Assembly (NCBI GenBank): GCA_022647615.1
Contig: JALCKZ010000001.1
Coordinates: 360,178-424,177 of the forward strand
Length of the DNA stretch: 64,000 nucleotides
Direction of reading: 5' to 3'
Source: Bacteroidales bacterium
GTDB lineage: Bacteria; Bacteroidota; Bacteroidia; Bacteroidales; UBA932
Shown: positions 50,824 through 59,459 of the stretch, piece after piece
Position numbering within the stretch: the stretch's first letter is position 1
Layout: each line of letters begins with the position of its first letter
The notes under the pieces: generated by a model
Seen by the model: only the letters and a program-made list of their open reading frames with translations
Told to the model about the DNA's origin: nothing
Database searches by the model: none
Program-made: the position numbers and the translations under genes

Positions 50824-53045
50824 GAAGTAATACTGCAAAAGAGAGAGATATTATTTGTGCATGCATTGGAGAGCAAGATTCTCTAAAGTGTGCAAATGCA
50901 ATTAACAAATGCAAATTTGCAGAACTTAGAGGTGATTTGTGCGGACTTAAAACGGCCGAGGTAAAAAAAATAATTTTATCCCATCCCCATTTGATTTTTA
51001 CATACAGAATCACTCCGCAAACAAAAACAATTGCAAGAGAACAGATGCTGGCTGCAATACAAAGCGGTGCAGAATATATTGATATTCAAGAAAATGCTCC
51101 AGCCGATGTTTTCAAGGAGATAAAAGAGGAAATAGAGAAGAACGACACATGCAAGCTAATAGTTTCATACCACAACTTTGAGTCAACACCACAGCTTGCA
51201 GAATTAAAAGCAATAGCTGAAAGATGCAAAAACTTAGGAGCCAATCTTGTCAAGATTGTACCAACCGCTGCAAATATTTCTGAAGCATCAAGGGTCTTGC
51301 AACTGTATAAATTATTCCCGGACAACCTAATTGCATTTGCAATGGGAAATGCCGGGAAATTCACAAGAGTTGCCTCCCTTTATCTGGGAGCTCCATTTGC
51401 ATATTGCTCATACACAACACAAACCGCAGACGGGCAATACACCGTCGCCGAGATGAAAAAAATTACGGCATCAGGCAATTATGAATTCCAGGTTCCGTCT
51501 TTTGCAAGCAGCAAATTGTTTTCTCCATTCACTAAGGCATCTGCAGGAGAAAACCGCAAAGCAATTAACAAATCTGTGACAATACCATGCTCTAAAAGCA
51601 TTGCTCAAAGAGCTATTATCGCAGCCTCTATTGCAAAGGGAGAGAGCATATTAGAGAACTTTGAGCCTTGCAATGACATTACCTCAGCCATAAATTTTGC
51701 ACGCAAAGCGGGTTGTCTTGTAACCAGCAAAAGAAGAGAAAATAATACGGGTGAAAAGTACTTGATTATAAAGAGTCCGGGCATAGAGCAATGGAAAAAA
51801 TTCCAGCTGATAAACACCGGAGAATCCGGTCTTCTGACAAGATTGCTTATGCCTGTATTATCCTATGTATCAAGCATTAGGAGCCATACGGAAATTGCAT
51901 CCAAAATAACAATCACGGGAGAAGGCAGCTTGTTAAAGAGAGATTTGGGTTCTGCTGTTATCTCGCTTAGAGAATCAGGTGCATGGTGCACTGCGGCAAA
52001 GGAGAATAAATATTTGCCGTTTGTAGTTGGAGCGGAAATTAGCAAGCATCGTTTTGCAATTTCAGGCAAAGAAAGTTCTCAAACTATTTCCGGCTTTTTA
52101 ATGACTCTTCCTTTGCTTAATCACGATAGTGTAATGGAAGTTGACAACCCTGCCAGTGTTCCATACATTATGCTGACAATAAGCATTTTAAAGCAATTCG
52201 GAATAAAAATAAAATGCACAGCTGAAAAAGATAAGCTGGTATTTTACATTAAGGGAGGACAAGAATACGGAGCAGTTCATTTCCTGATGGATTCTGATTG
52301 GAGCTCTGCATCAAATTTTGCCGTTGCCGGAGCAATTGCAAGTTCCATGGTAAACTGCAAATCTGCTGATGAAAAAAGTGAAAAAAGTTCCGACGGAACT
52401 TTTACAATCAGGAGCATGAACACAAAAACCAATCAGGCTGATGAGGCAATTCTGGATGTTCTGCTGCAGTGCGGAGTAAAAATAAAATTCTCAAAAGCCT
52501 CTAATACAGAGCTGATTAAAAAACAGGATGTGAGATATGATATGAGGCGTTCCGTCCCTTCCAATTTGAAGGACGTCACAATTTCCGCCCGCCGCCTTAA
52601 TGCATTTGATTTTGATGCCACTAATTGCCCCGATTTGTTCCCAATACTTGCAGCGCTTGCTATCCATTGCAATGGGACCAGCAAAATCAAAGGAGTTGGC
52701 AGATTGTTAAAGAAAGAGAGCAATAGAGCGGAAGCAATAATAGGAGAGTTTACAAAAATTGGAGCTGACATTTGCGTAGATGGTGATGTTATGATAATCA
52801 ATGGTTTGCAATATGGTTCCACATCCGGTTCAAAGTCATCAGGAAGGGCCTGCGGCACAAATGATTACGCACTTTGCTCCTCCCGCAATGACCACAGAAT
52901 TGCAATGGCCTTGATAATTGAAGGAATGTTGCAACAATACTATCGGGAGCAAAATAATATTCCTTTCTCCATAAAAATTGATGAGGTAAAGTGCATTGAT
53001 AAATCGTTCCCCTCTTTTTTGGAAAGACTGCAATTAAAAAAATAA
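50820..53045 (+). CDS. Fused 3-dehydroquinate dehydratase / EPSP synthase
   Basis: 741 residues. Residues about 1-225 form a type I dehydroquinase: FAELRGDLCG, EYIDIQENAP, LIVSYHNFESTPQ (His), NLVKIVPTAAN (Schiff-base Lys) and FAMGNAGKFTRV. Residues about 245-741 form EPSP synthase: IPCSKSIAQRAIIAASIA, NTGESGLLTRLLMP, SGKESSQTISGFLMTLPLL, DSDWSSASNFAV, DLFPILAALAIH and SSRNDHRIAMALII. Two non-adjacent shikimate steps are thus joined; aroE and shikimate kinase are not in the window. The EPSPS part carries inserts, one made by a GTTCC palindrome (52383-52403). Confidence 0.9.
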   Translation: MRSNTAKERDIICACIGEQDSLKCANAINKCKFAELRGDLCGLKTAEVKKIILSHPHLIFTYRITPQTKTIAREQMLAAIQSGAEYIDIQENAPADVFKEIKEEIEKNDTCKLIVSYHNFESTPQLAELKAIAERCKNLGANLVKIVPTAANISEASRVLQLYKLFPDNLIAFAMGNAGKFTRVASLYLGAPFAYCSYTTQTADGQYTVAEMKKITASGNYEFQVPSFASSKLFSPFTKASAGENRKAINKSVTIPCSKSIAQRAIIAASIAKGESILENFEPCNDITSAINFARKAGCLVTSKRRENNTGEKYLIIKSPGIEQWKKFQLINTGESGLLTRLLMPVLSYVSSIRSHTEIASKITITGEGSLLKRDLGSAVISLRESGAWCTAAKENKYLPFVVGAEISKHRFAISGKESSQTISGFLMTLPLLNHDSVMEVDNPASVPYIMLTISILKQFGIKIKCTAEKDKLVFYIKGGQEYGAVHFLMDSDWSSASNFAVAGAIASSMVNCKSADEKSEKSSDGTFTIRSMNTKTNQADEAILDVLLQCGVKIKFSKASNTELIKKQDVRYDMRRSVPSNLKDVTISARRLNAFDFDATNCPDLFPILAALAIHCNGTSKIKGVGRLLKKESNRAEAIIGEFTKIGADICVDGDVMIINGLQYGSTSGSKSSGRACGTNDYALCSSRNDHRIAMALIIEGMLQQYYREQNNIPFSIKIDEVKCIDKSFPSFLERLQLKK
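52383..52403. repeat. GTTCC-family palindrome inside aroDA
   Basis: AAAAGTTCC, loop GAC, GGAACTTTT, a perfect 9-base-pair hairpin with the same core and A/T flanks as the copies around the RAYT gene. It is read in frame as part of KSEKSSDGTFT, in a loop after the DSDWSSAS motif of EPSP synthase. Confidence 0.75.
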
Positions 53046-53052
53046 TAATATT

Positions 53053-54084
53053 ATGAATTCATACGGGAGAAAATTCAGGCTCTCCATTTTTGGAGAATCA
53101 CACGGCACAATGGTTGGTGTCACAATGGATGGGGTTCCTGCAGGAATGCAGTTGAGAGAGAGTGACTTTAGCGTAGATTTAAAGCGCCGCAAGAGCGGAG
53201 GAATTGGCACTACATTGCGCAGAGAGGATGACACACCTCTCATCATATCAGGCATTTACCACGGCATGACAACCGGAGCTCCGCTAACCGTGGTATTCAG
53301 AAATCAAAATACAAACTCGTCAGACTATGAGAAAATAAAAGAGTGGCCGCGTCCGGGGCATGCAGATTTTGTTGCAATGAAAAAGTTCTGCGGCTTTAAT
53401 GACGTACGCGGCGGAGGGCACTTTTCCGGACGTCTTACGCTTTGTCTTGTAGCTGCCGGAGTTGTTGCCAAGAAGATGCTCACGACAGGTAATTGCAATT
53501 GTCTCAAAGAGATATATAATGCAAAACCTGCAAAGACCGTAAAGAAAAATGCAATTTCAATCTCTGCAAAACTTACCGCAATTGGAGGAGAGACAGATGA
53601 TAAAAAGTGGGAACCGCTTATTAAAGAGGCTATTAAAGAGGGTGATTCTTTGGGCGGGTTAATTGAGTGCACCTGCAGTAATGTTCCCGCAGGACTTGGG
53701 GAACCATTTTTTGATTCTTTGGAATCACAGATTTCTCATCTTATATTTTCTATCCCTGCAACGCGCGGAATTGAATTTGGAGACGGATTTAAAGCGGCGG
53801 AAATGAAAGGTTCTCAGCACAATGACTGCATCATAGATAAGAACGGCAAGACAAAAACAAACGGCGCGGGAGGAATCAACGGCGGAATCTCCAACGGCAA
53901 CCCAATTGTCTTCAGAGTTGCAATAAAGCCAACATCAAGCATTTCCAAAAATCAGAAAAGCTTTGATTTTGTAACGGGCAAAGTAGAAGAGTATTCCATT
54001 CGCGGCCGTCATGATTGCTGCATTGCGTTGCGCTGCCCTGTTATCATTGAGGCCGCCGCAGCCATTGCACTTGTAAACGCCTAA
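53053..54084 (+). CDS. aroC: Chorismate synthase
   Basis: 343 residues: FGESHGTMVGVTMDGVPAG, RRKSGGIGTTLRREDD, WPRPGHADF, DVRGGGHFSGRLT, TNGAGGINGGISNG and RGRHDCCIALRCPVIIEA match AroC, the FMN-dependent last step to chorismate. Slightly shorter than usual. Seven bases after aroDA; ends before a bidirectional terminator. Confidence 0.96.
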   Translation: MNSYGRKFRLSIFGESHGTMVGVTMDGVPAGMQLRESDFSVDLKRRKSGGIGTTLRREDDTPLIISGIYHGMTTGAPLTVVFRNQNTNSSDYEKIKEWPRPGHADFVAMKKFCGFNDVRGGGHFSGRLTLCLVAAGVVAKKMLTTGNCNCLKEIYNAKPAKTVKKNAISISAKLTAIGGETDDKKWEPLIKEAIKEGDSLGGLIECTCSNVPAGLGEPFFDSLESQISHLIFSIPATRGIEFGDGFKAAEMKGSQHNDCIIDKNGKTKTNGAGGINGGISNGNPIVFRVAIKPTSSISKNQKSFDFVTGKVEEYSIRGRHDCCIALRCPVIIEAAAAIALVNA

Positions 54085-54115
54085 AACACACAGCTTATCA
54101 TCAAGGTCAAAGCAT

Positions 54116-54145
54116 AAAAAAAGCCGGCATTTCTGTCGGCTTTTT
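54116..54145. terminator. Bidirectional terminator aroC / LruC gene
   Basis: GCCGGCA (54123-54129), loop TTTC, TGTCGGC (54134-54140) with one G-U pair, A run before and T run after, so it works both ways. Confidence 0.85.
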
Positions 54146-54177
54146 ATTTTGTTTATCAGCTAGTTATACAGCCAATA

Positions 54178-55134
54178 TTAGTTGTATAACCAATTGTAAT
54201 TAGAAACATTAGTGGATACAGACGTATCATACCAATACTGAGCATCTGCTGCAGAAGTGGAATACCAGTTGATATAATTGGTGTAAATAGATGCTACATC
54301 AATGGTCTCTCTAGCCCAATGGAATTCTGTCGGTATCATAATAGCCCATACTAATCCGTTTCTTAATCTGTATGGATTATCATCTGATTTCCAATCTTGT
54401 GGATTAGTAGGATCATACTTAAGCAGATTAGGGTCTATCAAGTCCGTTGCATCAAATGTCATCAAGTGAACCTCTCTGCCTCTGTAAGTTGCATCAAAAT
54501 TCTTTGATACCGCAATGAACAGATTGAATGCATCCATTCCAAGTCTTGTCGGGTCAAGCGGTGTTGTGAATGTAACCTTGGTCTCTTTCTCTACAGGAGC
54601 AACAACGCTGCCTCCTGTGTACCCGGTATTTACAAATGTATTCACTCCAAATAGTTCTGAAGGTGAGTTCAGCAATGGAAATACCGCATAGGTCTGTCCG
54701 CTCTCGCAACCATTTGATTCTGAATGTCCTATAGGACCGGCTGCAAGTGCAGTATTTGTGTTGGTTACAGATGAAACTTCAGACGTGCTTACTCCGTCCA
54801 GCTGTACGCCGCAGCTTAGCAGCATGGATGTGCCGGCAGCCATCAGCTTCCATTTAACCTTCTCATAAACAACCATGTTATTGGCATTCTTGTAGTATCC
54901 TACGTTGCAATATATAACAAGGTCATTCAAATCATAGTCTCCAATATCTGACCACAAATCCTCAAATGCATAAGTACAAAAAGTTCCTTCGGAAGGGAAA
55001 TATGATACGTACGCTAACGTTGGATCATTAGGGAACTGGTCAGTATCATTTGGCACTCCATCTCCGTCATGTATCCTTAGGGCCTTTGTTAATCTGTCCA
55101 ACTCCATGATTATAAGGTGTTTCAGGTATATCAT
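54178..55134 (-). CDS. LruC-domain (DUF4842) lipoprotein 1, C-terminal fragment
   Basis: The meaningful part begins at DGDGVPNDTDQFPNDPTLAY, an EF-hand/TSP3-type calcium loop, followed by the LruC/DUF4842 domain (YFPSEGTFCTYAFEDLWSDIGDYDLNDLVIYCN, ESNGCESGQTYAVFPLLNSP, REVHLMTFDATD). The first dozen residues are read out of frame. The paralogue at 56852-58387 shows the same junction in one frame. Removing one base at 55069 joins it to the upstream fragment. Cell-surface or secreted protein of unknown role. Confidence 0.75.
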   Translation of the reverse strand: MIYLKHLIIMELDRLTKALRIHDGDGVPNDTDQFPNDPTLAYVSYFPSEGTFCTYAFEDLWSDIGDYDLNDLVIYCNVGYYKNANNMVVYEKVKWKLMAAGTSMLLSCGVQLDGVSTSEVSSVTNTNTALAAGPIGHSESNGCESGQTYAVFPLLNSPSELFGVNTFVNTGYTGGSVVAPVEKETKVTFTTPLDPTRLGMDAFNLFIAVSKNFDATYRGREVHLMTFDATDLIDPNLLKYDPTNPQDWKSDDNPYRLRNGLVWAIMIPTEFHWARETIDVASIYTNYINWYSTSAADAQYWYDTSVSTNVSNYNWLYN

Positions 55135-56809
55135 TTATGCGTGCAGGTCCATCATCGTCATATCCAAAATATGCTGGCAATAAATCACCATAAGCATCAT
55201 TGCACAGCCTTCTGGTCCAGTATAAGCACTCCGCTTTATCAGCAGCATTTGCGTAATAAACTTCTATAGCTCCCTCAAAATCCATGTTATTGATAGTAGT
55301 TGATGAATATATTGTGGAAGAAGCATCCTTTGTTAATGTTCCTGAACTTCCCGTCTCCTGCATACCGACAATTATCAGTGCATAATCACTGTCTGATGTG
55401 TTGTAAAACAATACTTTCATTAGAGTTCCCGTGGTATTCAGCTGATTGAAAACGGCAATACTCCCGCCATCAGCGTAAATAATGTGGTCATATCCATACT
55501 CAGCAGTCGTCTCGTAATTAAACACATTCGCCTCAAAAAGAGAACCGGAGTATAAATGAACTCTGCCAGACCTTCCAGGCATAAATGTATTCACTCCCAA
55601 ATATCCCAAATTAAAAACATAACTCCCCTGGGTAGGAGACAGAGTGCCTGAACATGTTAAATTACCATAATTGACAAGGTTAGCAACATCTGAATAATTA
55701 CCGGAAAGCGTCATATTGGCACATGAAAAATCCCCCCCGTCCTCATTTTCTATTCTTGATTCAAGAGAAAAAGCACCAGATCCTATGGTAACATCCTGAA
55801 CATCAACTGTCCCAAAGTTATAAAACTTTGCATTAAAGCCAACGGAAAACGTAGGTGCGTTGCTTGCTGAATTAAAAGTACTGGTGGAAGTATTGTAAAA
55901 ATCTATTGCTTTAATTGAATAACTTGTATTTGTTCCTTTCCCGACATTGATTGTACCAGCATTTATAATATCAGATACGTAACCCCACTTATAATTTGCA
56001 TTATAAAATTGGAAGCCACCCTGAAAATTAATTGTTCCTCCCTCTTTTACATCAATAATAGTCTGACCGTCTTCATAACTTCCACCTGTACTGAATCCAG
56101 TAATCGTGAGAGTTGCACCCGGCAAAACTACAATTGAAGCCCTGCTAAAGTTAACCGAGCAGTCCAGGGTAACATCACCCGAAATAAATACTGTAGAATT
56201 GGTCGTGTTTGCAGAAAACATTGAACTATTGCTCCATGTAGCAGGTCCTTGAAGCAACCAATTACCAGATTTTTTTATATGAGACTGAACACTGCTTGCG
56301 TTATCGCTGCTAGTAAAAGTGCCGTCATAACTACTTGGTACTGAAATGCCAGCAGGAACAGTAGCAACTCTTAACGGGCCTGAAACGGCAGACATTGCAC
56401 TAGCTTTTGTTGCCGAAGATACTGTTGGTTTAATACAAGCAGTCGCTTTTGTACCACTAACAATATATTTGTACAAATGAACTGAACTTCCTGGCACCTT
56501 TGCCCAAATATAAAGTGTATCAAGAGCTGTAGGTAAATCTATTGTAGCCGTGTATGGCTTACCCGTATAAGCAGCACCCTCGCTTACAAGATATTTGCTT
56601 GTATATAAAGGCTTTGTGTAGACCCTGATGGTTGTTGCATATTTCTGGTATGCAGCATCCACCGTTGGTGTTGCAACACTGATTGAAACGGCATGTGTGG
56701 TTTTCCAATTAAAACCATCCAACACAGCATCTGTTCCCTCTATGCCTTGATTTTTAACGCAGGAGGTAAGAGCCATAAAAATTGCCGCTAATAAAAAAAG
56801 TCTTTTCAT
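55067..56809 (-). CDS. LruC-domain lipoprotein 1, N-terminal fragment (frameshifted)
   Basis: ATG 56809 (MKRLFLLAAIFMALTSCVKNQGIEGTD) gives a clear lipobox LTSC; a TTG-type longer frame to 56851 is not needed. About 580 residues: an N-terminal beta domain, then a long Ser/Thr/Asn-rich stretch of parallel-beta-helix-like repeats (INAGTINVGKGT, FYNFGTVDVQDVTIG, LVNYGNLTCSGTL). It ends at NKGPKDT because an extra base at 55069 creates a TGA where the paralogue reads DTDGDGVPD. Read through, it would continue into the DUF4842 fragment. Confidence 0.75.
   Translation of the reverse strand: MKRLFLLAAIFMALTSCVKNQGIEGTDAVLDGFNWKTTHAVSISVATPTVDAAYQKYATTIRVYTKPLYTSKYLVSEGAAYTGKPYTATIDLPTALDTLYIWAKVPGSSVHLYKYIVSGTKATACIKPTVSSATKASAMSAVSGPLRVATVPAGISVPSSYDGTFTSSDNASSVQSHIKKSGNWLLQGPATWSNSSMFSANTTNSTVFISGDVTLDCSVNFSRASIVVLPGATLTITGFSTGGSYEDGQTIIDVKEGGTINFQGGFQFYNANYKWGYVSDIINAGTINVGKGTNTSYSIKAIDFYNTSTSTFNSASNAPTFSVGFNAKFYNFGTVDVQDVTIGSGAFSLESRIENEDGGDFSCANMTLSGNYSDVANLVNYGNLTCSGTLSPTQGSYVFNLGYLGVNTFMPGRSGRVHLYSGSLFEANVFNYETTAEYGYDHIIYADGGSIAVFNQLNTTGTLMKVLFYNTSDSDYALIIVGMQETGSSGTLTKDASSTIYSSTTINNMDFEGAIEVYYANAADKAECLYWTRRLCNDAYGDLLPAYFGYDDDGPARINDIPETPYNHGVGQINKGPKDT
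55069..55069 (-). other. Single-base frameshift in LruC gene 1
   Basis: On the coding strand GATACA-T-GACGGAGAT; without the T the frame reads DTDGDGVP, matching the paralogue. Not in a homopolymer. Confidence 0.7.
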
Positions 56810-56851
56810 AAGTAGTATTTTAGTCCGTCTCTCGACAGGAATATTATTCAA

Positions 56852-58387
56852 TTATTGATATAGCAAACTTTCGTCATTTACATTTCCGCTTACTGAAGTG
56901 TCATACCAAAGTTTTGATGCCTCAGTATTTTTTGTGTACCATTCTACATACTTTGCATAAACTGTTGATATAGAATTTGATTCTACACACCAGCGGAATT
57001 CTTTTGGTACCATCAAAGCCCATACAAGACCTGTCTTTGTCTTGAAAGGATTAGAAGCGGACCTTATCTCACCGGATGCGTTTGCGTCATAAGTCAACAA
57101 CGTAGCATCCATCAAATTTGTAGGACCAAAGTTCATTAAATGGACTTCTCTGCCTCTGTCCGTATTCTTGTAATCTCTTGATACAACAATAAATGCATTA
57201 AACTTATCCATGCCAAGCAAAGTCTCGGCAACAGGAGATGCAAACGTAATAACATTCACGTGCTCCTGAGGAACAACGTATGCATCAGATTTCTTGACGT
57301 TTACAAATGTCTCTCTGTCAAGCACTTCATTAGGATTGTTGAAGAACGGGAAGACTGCATAAGTTTGTCCGCTCTCACAACCATTTGACATTGAATGACC
57401 TATAGGAAGAGCTTTTAGATTAGAATTGTCATTTGTTACAGATGTAATTTGTGATGGAGTAATCCCATCCAGCTGAACACCTGCTGCTACCCAATAAGAA
57501 CAACCTGCAGCCATCGCTTTCCATTTCACTTTCTCATAAACTACGTTGTTGCTTGCGTTCTTATAATATCCTATGTTGCAATATAATACAATATCATTCA
57601 AATCATAATCTCCCGCTTCCGGCCACTTATCCTCAAAGATATAACTGCAATATCCCGTCTCTGAAGGGAAATAGGTTACATAAGCTAATTTTGGATCTGT
57701 AGGAAATGCATCCTCTGTATCCGGAACACCATCTCCGTCTGTATCAGTTGGAGTTGTACCGCTTATAACGCCTGTTCCAAGATTTTCACCACTATCGGGA
57801 ATATTATTAATTCTTATAGGACCAGTTGCATCATGTCCAAAATATGCAGGACCTTCTTTGCCGCCGCCTAAATCCTTGTTGCACAAATTATGCGTCCAAC
57901 TTTCTGATTCAGTAGCATTTGCGGCATTAGGATAATAAACTTCTATTGCTCCGTCAAAATATGTATTTGACATTGTTGTGCCGTCAATTTTAGATGATGC
58001 ATCTGCAGTCAAAGTTCCGTTTGTACCTACTTGCATTCCAAGCACTACCAAACCGTAATCCGTTTTAGATGAGTTAATAAATGAACAGTTCCAAGTTGAA
58101 CTCTTGAACTCATCAATAACTATAATGCTTTGCGGATCCATGTTGATTTTAGTGTCATTTACCAAAAACTTCTTGACACTGAATAAAGAACCGCTCGTAC
58201 AATTAACTGTAGTTTTATCTACATCCGTGAAAGAATCACAAGCAAGATATCCGCTGTTGTTTATTGTACCGCTGCTTGAGCCTAGATTTCCGGAACATAC
58301 AAAATTGCCGTAGTTATTAAACTGCGTTGTGGCGTTGGCTAAATCCATTGAAGTGCAAACGACCTCACCTCCAACCTCATTCTCCAA
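56852..58387 (-). CDS. LruC-domain (DUF4842) lipoprotein 2, C-terminal fragment
   Basis: 511 residues from a TTG; the open frame in fact extends upstream to about 58634 (GNCVLENEVGG...). It includes beta-helix-like repeats (FNNYGNFVCSGNLGSSSGTI), a TDTDGDGVPDTEDAFPTDP calcium-loop segment and the DUF4842 domain (YFPSETGYCSYIFEDKWPEAGDYDLNDIVLYCN, SNGCESGQTYAVFPFF). It is a tandem paralogue of the gene at 54178-56809. Confidence 0.75.
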   Translation of the reverse strand: MENEVGGEVVCTSMDLANATTQFNNYGNFVCSGNLGSSSGTINNSGYLACDSFTDVDKTTVNCTSGSLFSVKKFLVNDTKINMDPQSIIVIDEFKSSTWNCSFINSSKTDYGLVVLGMQVGTNGTLTADASSKIDGTTMSNTYFDGAIEVYYPNAANATESESWTHNLCNKDLGGGKEGPAYFGHDATGPIRINNIPDSGENLGTGVISGTTPTDTDGDGVPDTEDAFPTDPKLAYVTYFPSETGYCSYIFEDKWPEAGDYDLNDIVLYCNIGYYKNASNNVVYEKVKWKAMAAGCSYWVAAGVQLDGITPSQITSVTNDNSNLKALPIGHSMSNGCESGQTYAVFPFFNNPNEVLDRETFVNVKKSDAYVVPQEHVNVITFASPVAETLLGMDKFNAFIVVSRDYKNTDRGREVHLMNFGPTNLMDATLLTYDANASGEIRSASNPFKTKTGLVWALMVPKEFRWCVESNSISTVYAKYVEWYTKNTEASKLWYDTSVSGNVNDESLLYQ

Positions 58388-58575
58388 AACACAATTTCCG
58401 GAGTTTGCCTCAATATACTGAGCATCCAGAGATCCGTAGTTATAAAAATTTGTTCCGCTCTCAATACCTAAGGTATTTCCGCCATTTGCAATGTTGAATT
58501 TCCCAACATTGTAGATTGTGGTATTAATGAACGCATTAGAAGCAGAACCTACTCCAATGTTTATTGTGCCTCTAT

Positions 58576-59376
58576 TTACAATTGTATTAGAAGTTTGTCC
58601 GGAGGATACGCCTTGGTTGAAATTAACTGTAGCCCTTCTTGAACATCTATGTACGCGCTGCCGTTTAAATAAATTGGACCAGTGAAAGTTAAAGTGGAGC
58701 CGGGAAGGACAATAATATTTCCCGTATCTACGTTGGTAAGTGAACTATTGTTAATGACAACATTGCCGGAAATAAAAACCATTCTGGTAATATTTCCTTG
58801 GTTCAAAAATTCACACCCGGCTGTTGTTATCGGCCCTTTTACAAGCCAATTACCGGCCAGCCTCATTGATGTAGTTGAAGACCACAATTCAATATTTGAT
58901 GAGGTATATGTTCCATTATAACTTGCGGGAACCGGAGTTGGAGCAGGAACCAATGGAGCGGCTTTATACATTGCCTTAGTCATTGTAGATGAGGCAGATG
59001 TAACAGCATAGGCTTTTGTACCGCTTACAATATATTTATAAAATTTTGAGACACCTGTCGGGAGCTTAGCCCAAACAAACAAAGTATCTATGCCTGCAGG
59101 CAGGTCAATAGTAGTTGAATAAGGTTTGCCTGAATAAGCAGCGCCCTCACTCAACATAAATTTAGAAACATACAGCGGTTTGCTGTAAATTTTTATAGTT
59201 GTAGCATACCCCTGATACGCCGTCTCAACGGCAGGTGTAGGAACACTAATAGCTACCGGGGTGGTAGTCTTCCAGTCAAAATTACTAATGACCGGATCAG
59301 TGCCCTCTATATCGCTCTTTACACAAGAAGAAAATATAAAACACGCACCAGCAAACAACAACAAAATCTTCTTCAT
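58576..59376 (-). CDS. LruC-domain lipoprotein 2, N-terminal fragment (frameshifted)
   Basis: 266 residues from ATG 59376 (MKKILLLFAGACFIFSSCVKSDIEGTDPV), lipobox FSSC. It aligns with the paralogue (FDWKTTTPVAISVPTPAVETAYQGYATTI versus FNWKTTHAVSISVATPTVDAAYQKYATTI). After YIDVQEG the frame turns to nonsense (LQLISTKAYPP...) and stops. Adding one base near 58634 restores ATVNFNQGVSSGQ and joins the downstream fragment. Confidence 0.75.
   Translation of the reverse strand: MKKILLLFAGACFIFSSCVKSDIEGTDPVISNFDWKTTTPVAISVPTPAVETAYQGYATTIKIYSKPLYVSKFMLSEGAAYSGKPYSTTIDLPAGIDTLFVWAKLPTGVSKFYKYIVSGTKAYAVTSASSTMTKAMYKAAPLVPAPTPVPASYNGTYTSSNIELWSSTTSMRLAGNWLVKGPITTAGCEFLNQGNITRMVFISGNVVINNSSLTNVDTGNIIVLPGSTLTFTGPIYLNGSAYIDVQEGLQLISTKAYPPDKLLIQL
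58633..58635 (-). other. Single-base frameshift in LruC gene 2
   Basis: GAAGGG-CTACAG on the coding strand lacks one base (probably a fourth G) compared with the frame that continues DVQEG-ATVNF. Here the site is a short G run. Confidence 0.65.
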
Positions 59377-59459
59377 ATCTTTTTATTTTAATCTCCCAAT
59401 AATAAATATCACTAAAAATATTGCACAATTAAGATGCAATATTCAGCAGTTTGTCAAAA

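Noticed and set aside
54123..54140. CTGTCGGC in the aroC terminator as a 9-mer copy
   Set aside because: Only seven of nine bases agree and the terminator stem explains the sequence.
54975..54996. Possible further GTTCC-family palindrome (AAAAAGTTCCTTCGGAAGG)
   Set aside because: The bases encode FPSEGTF in the DUF4842 domain, and the paralogue keeps the protein motif with different bases, so coding constraint explains it.
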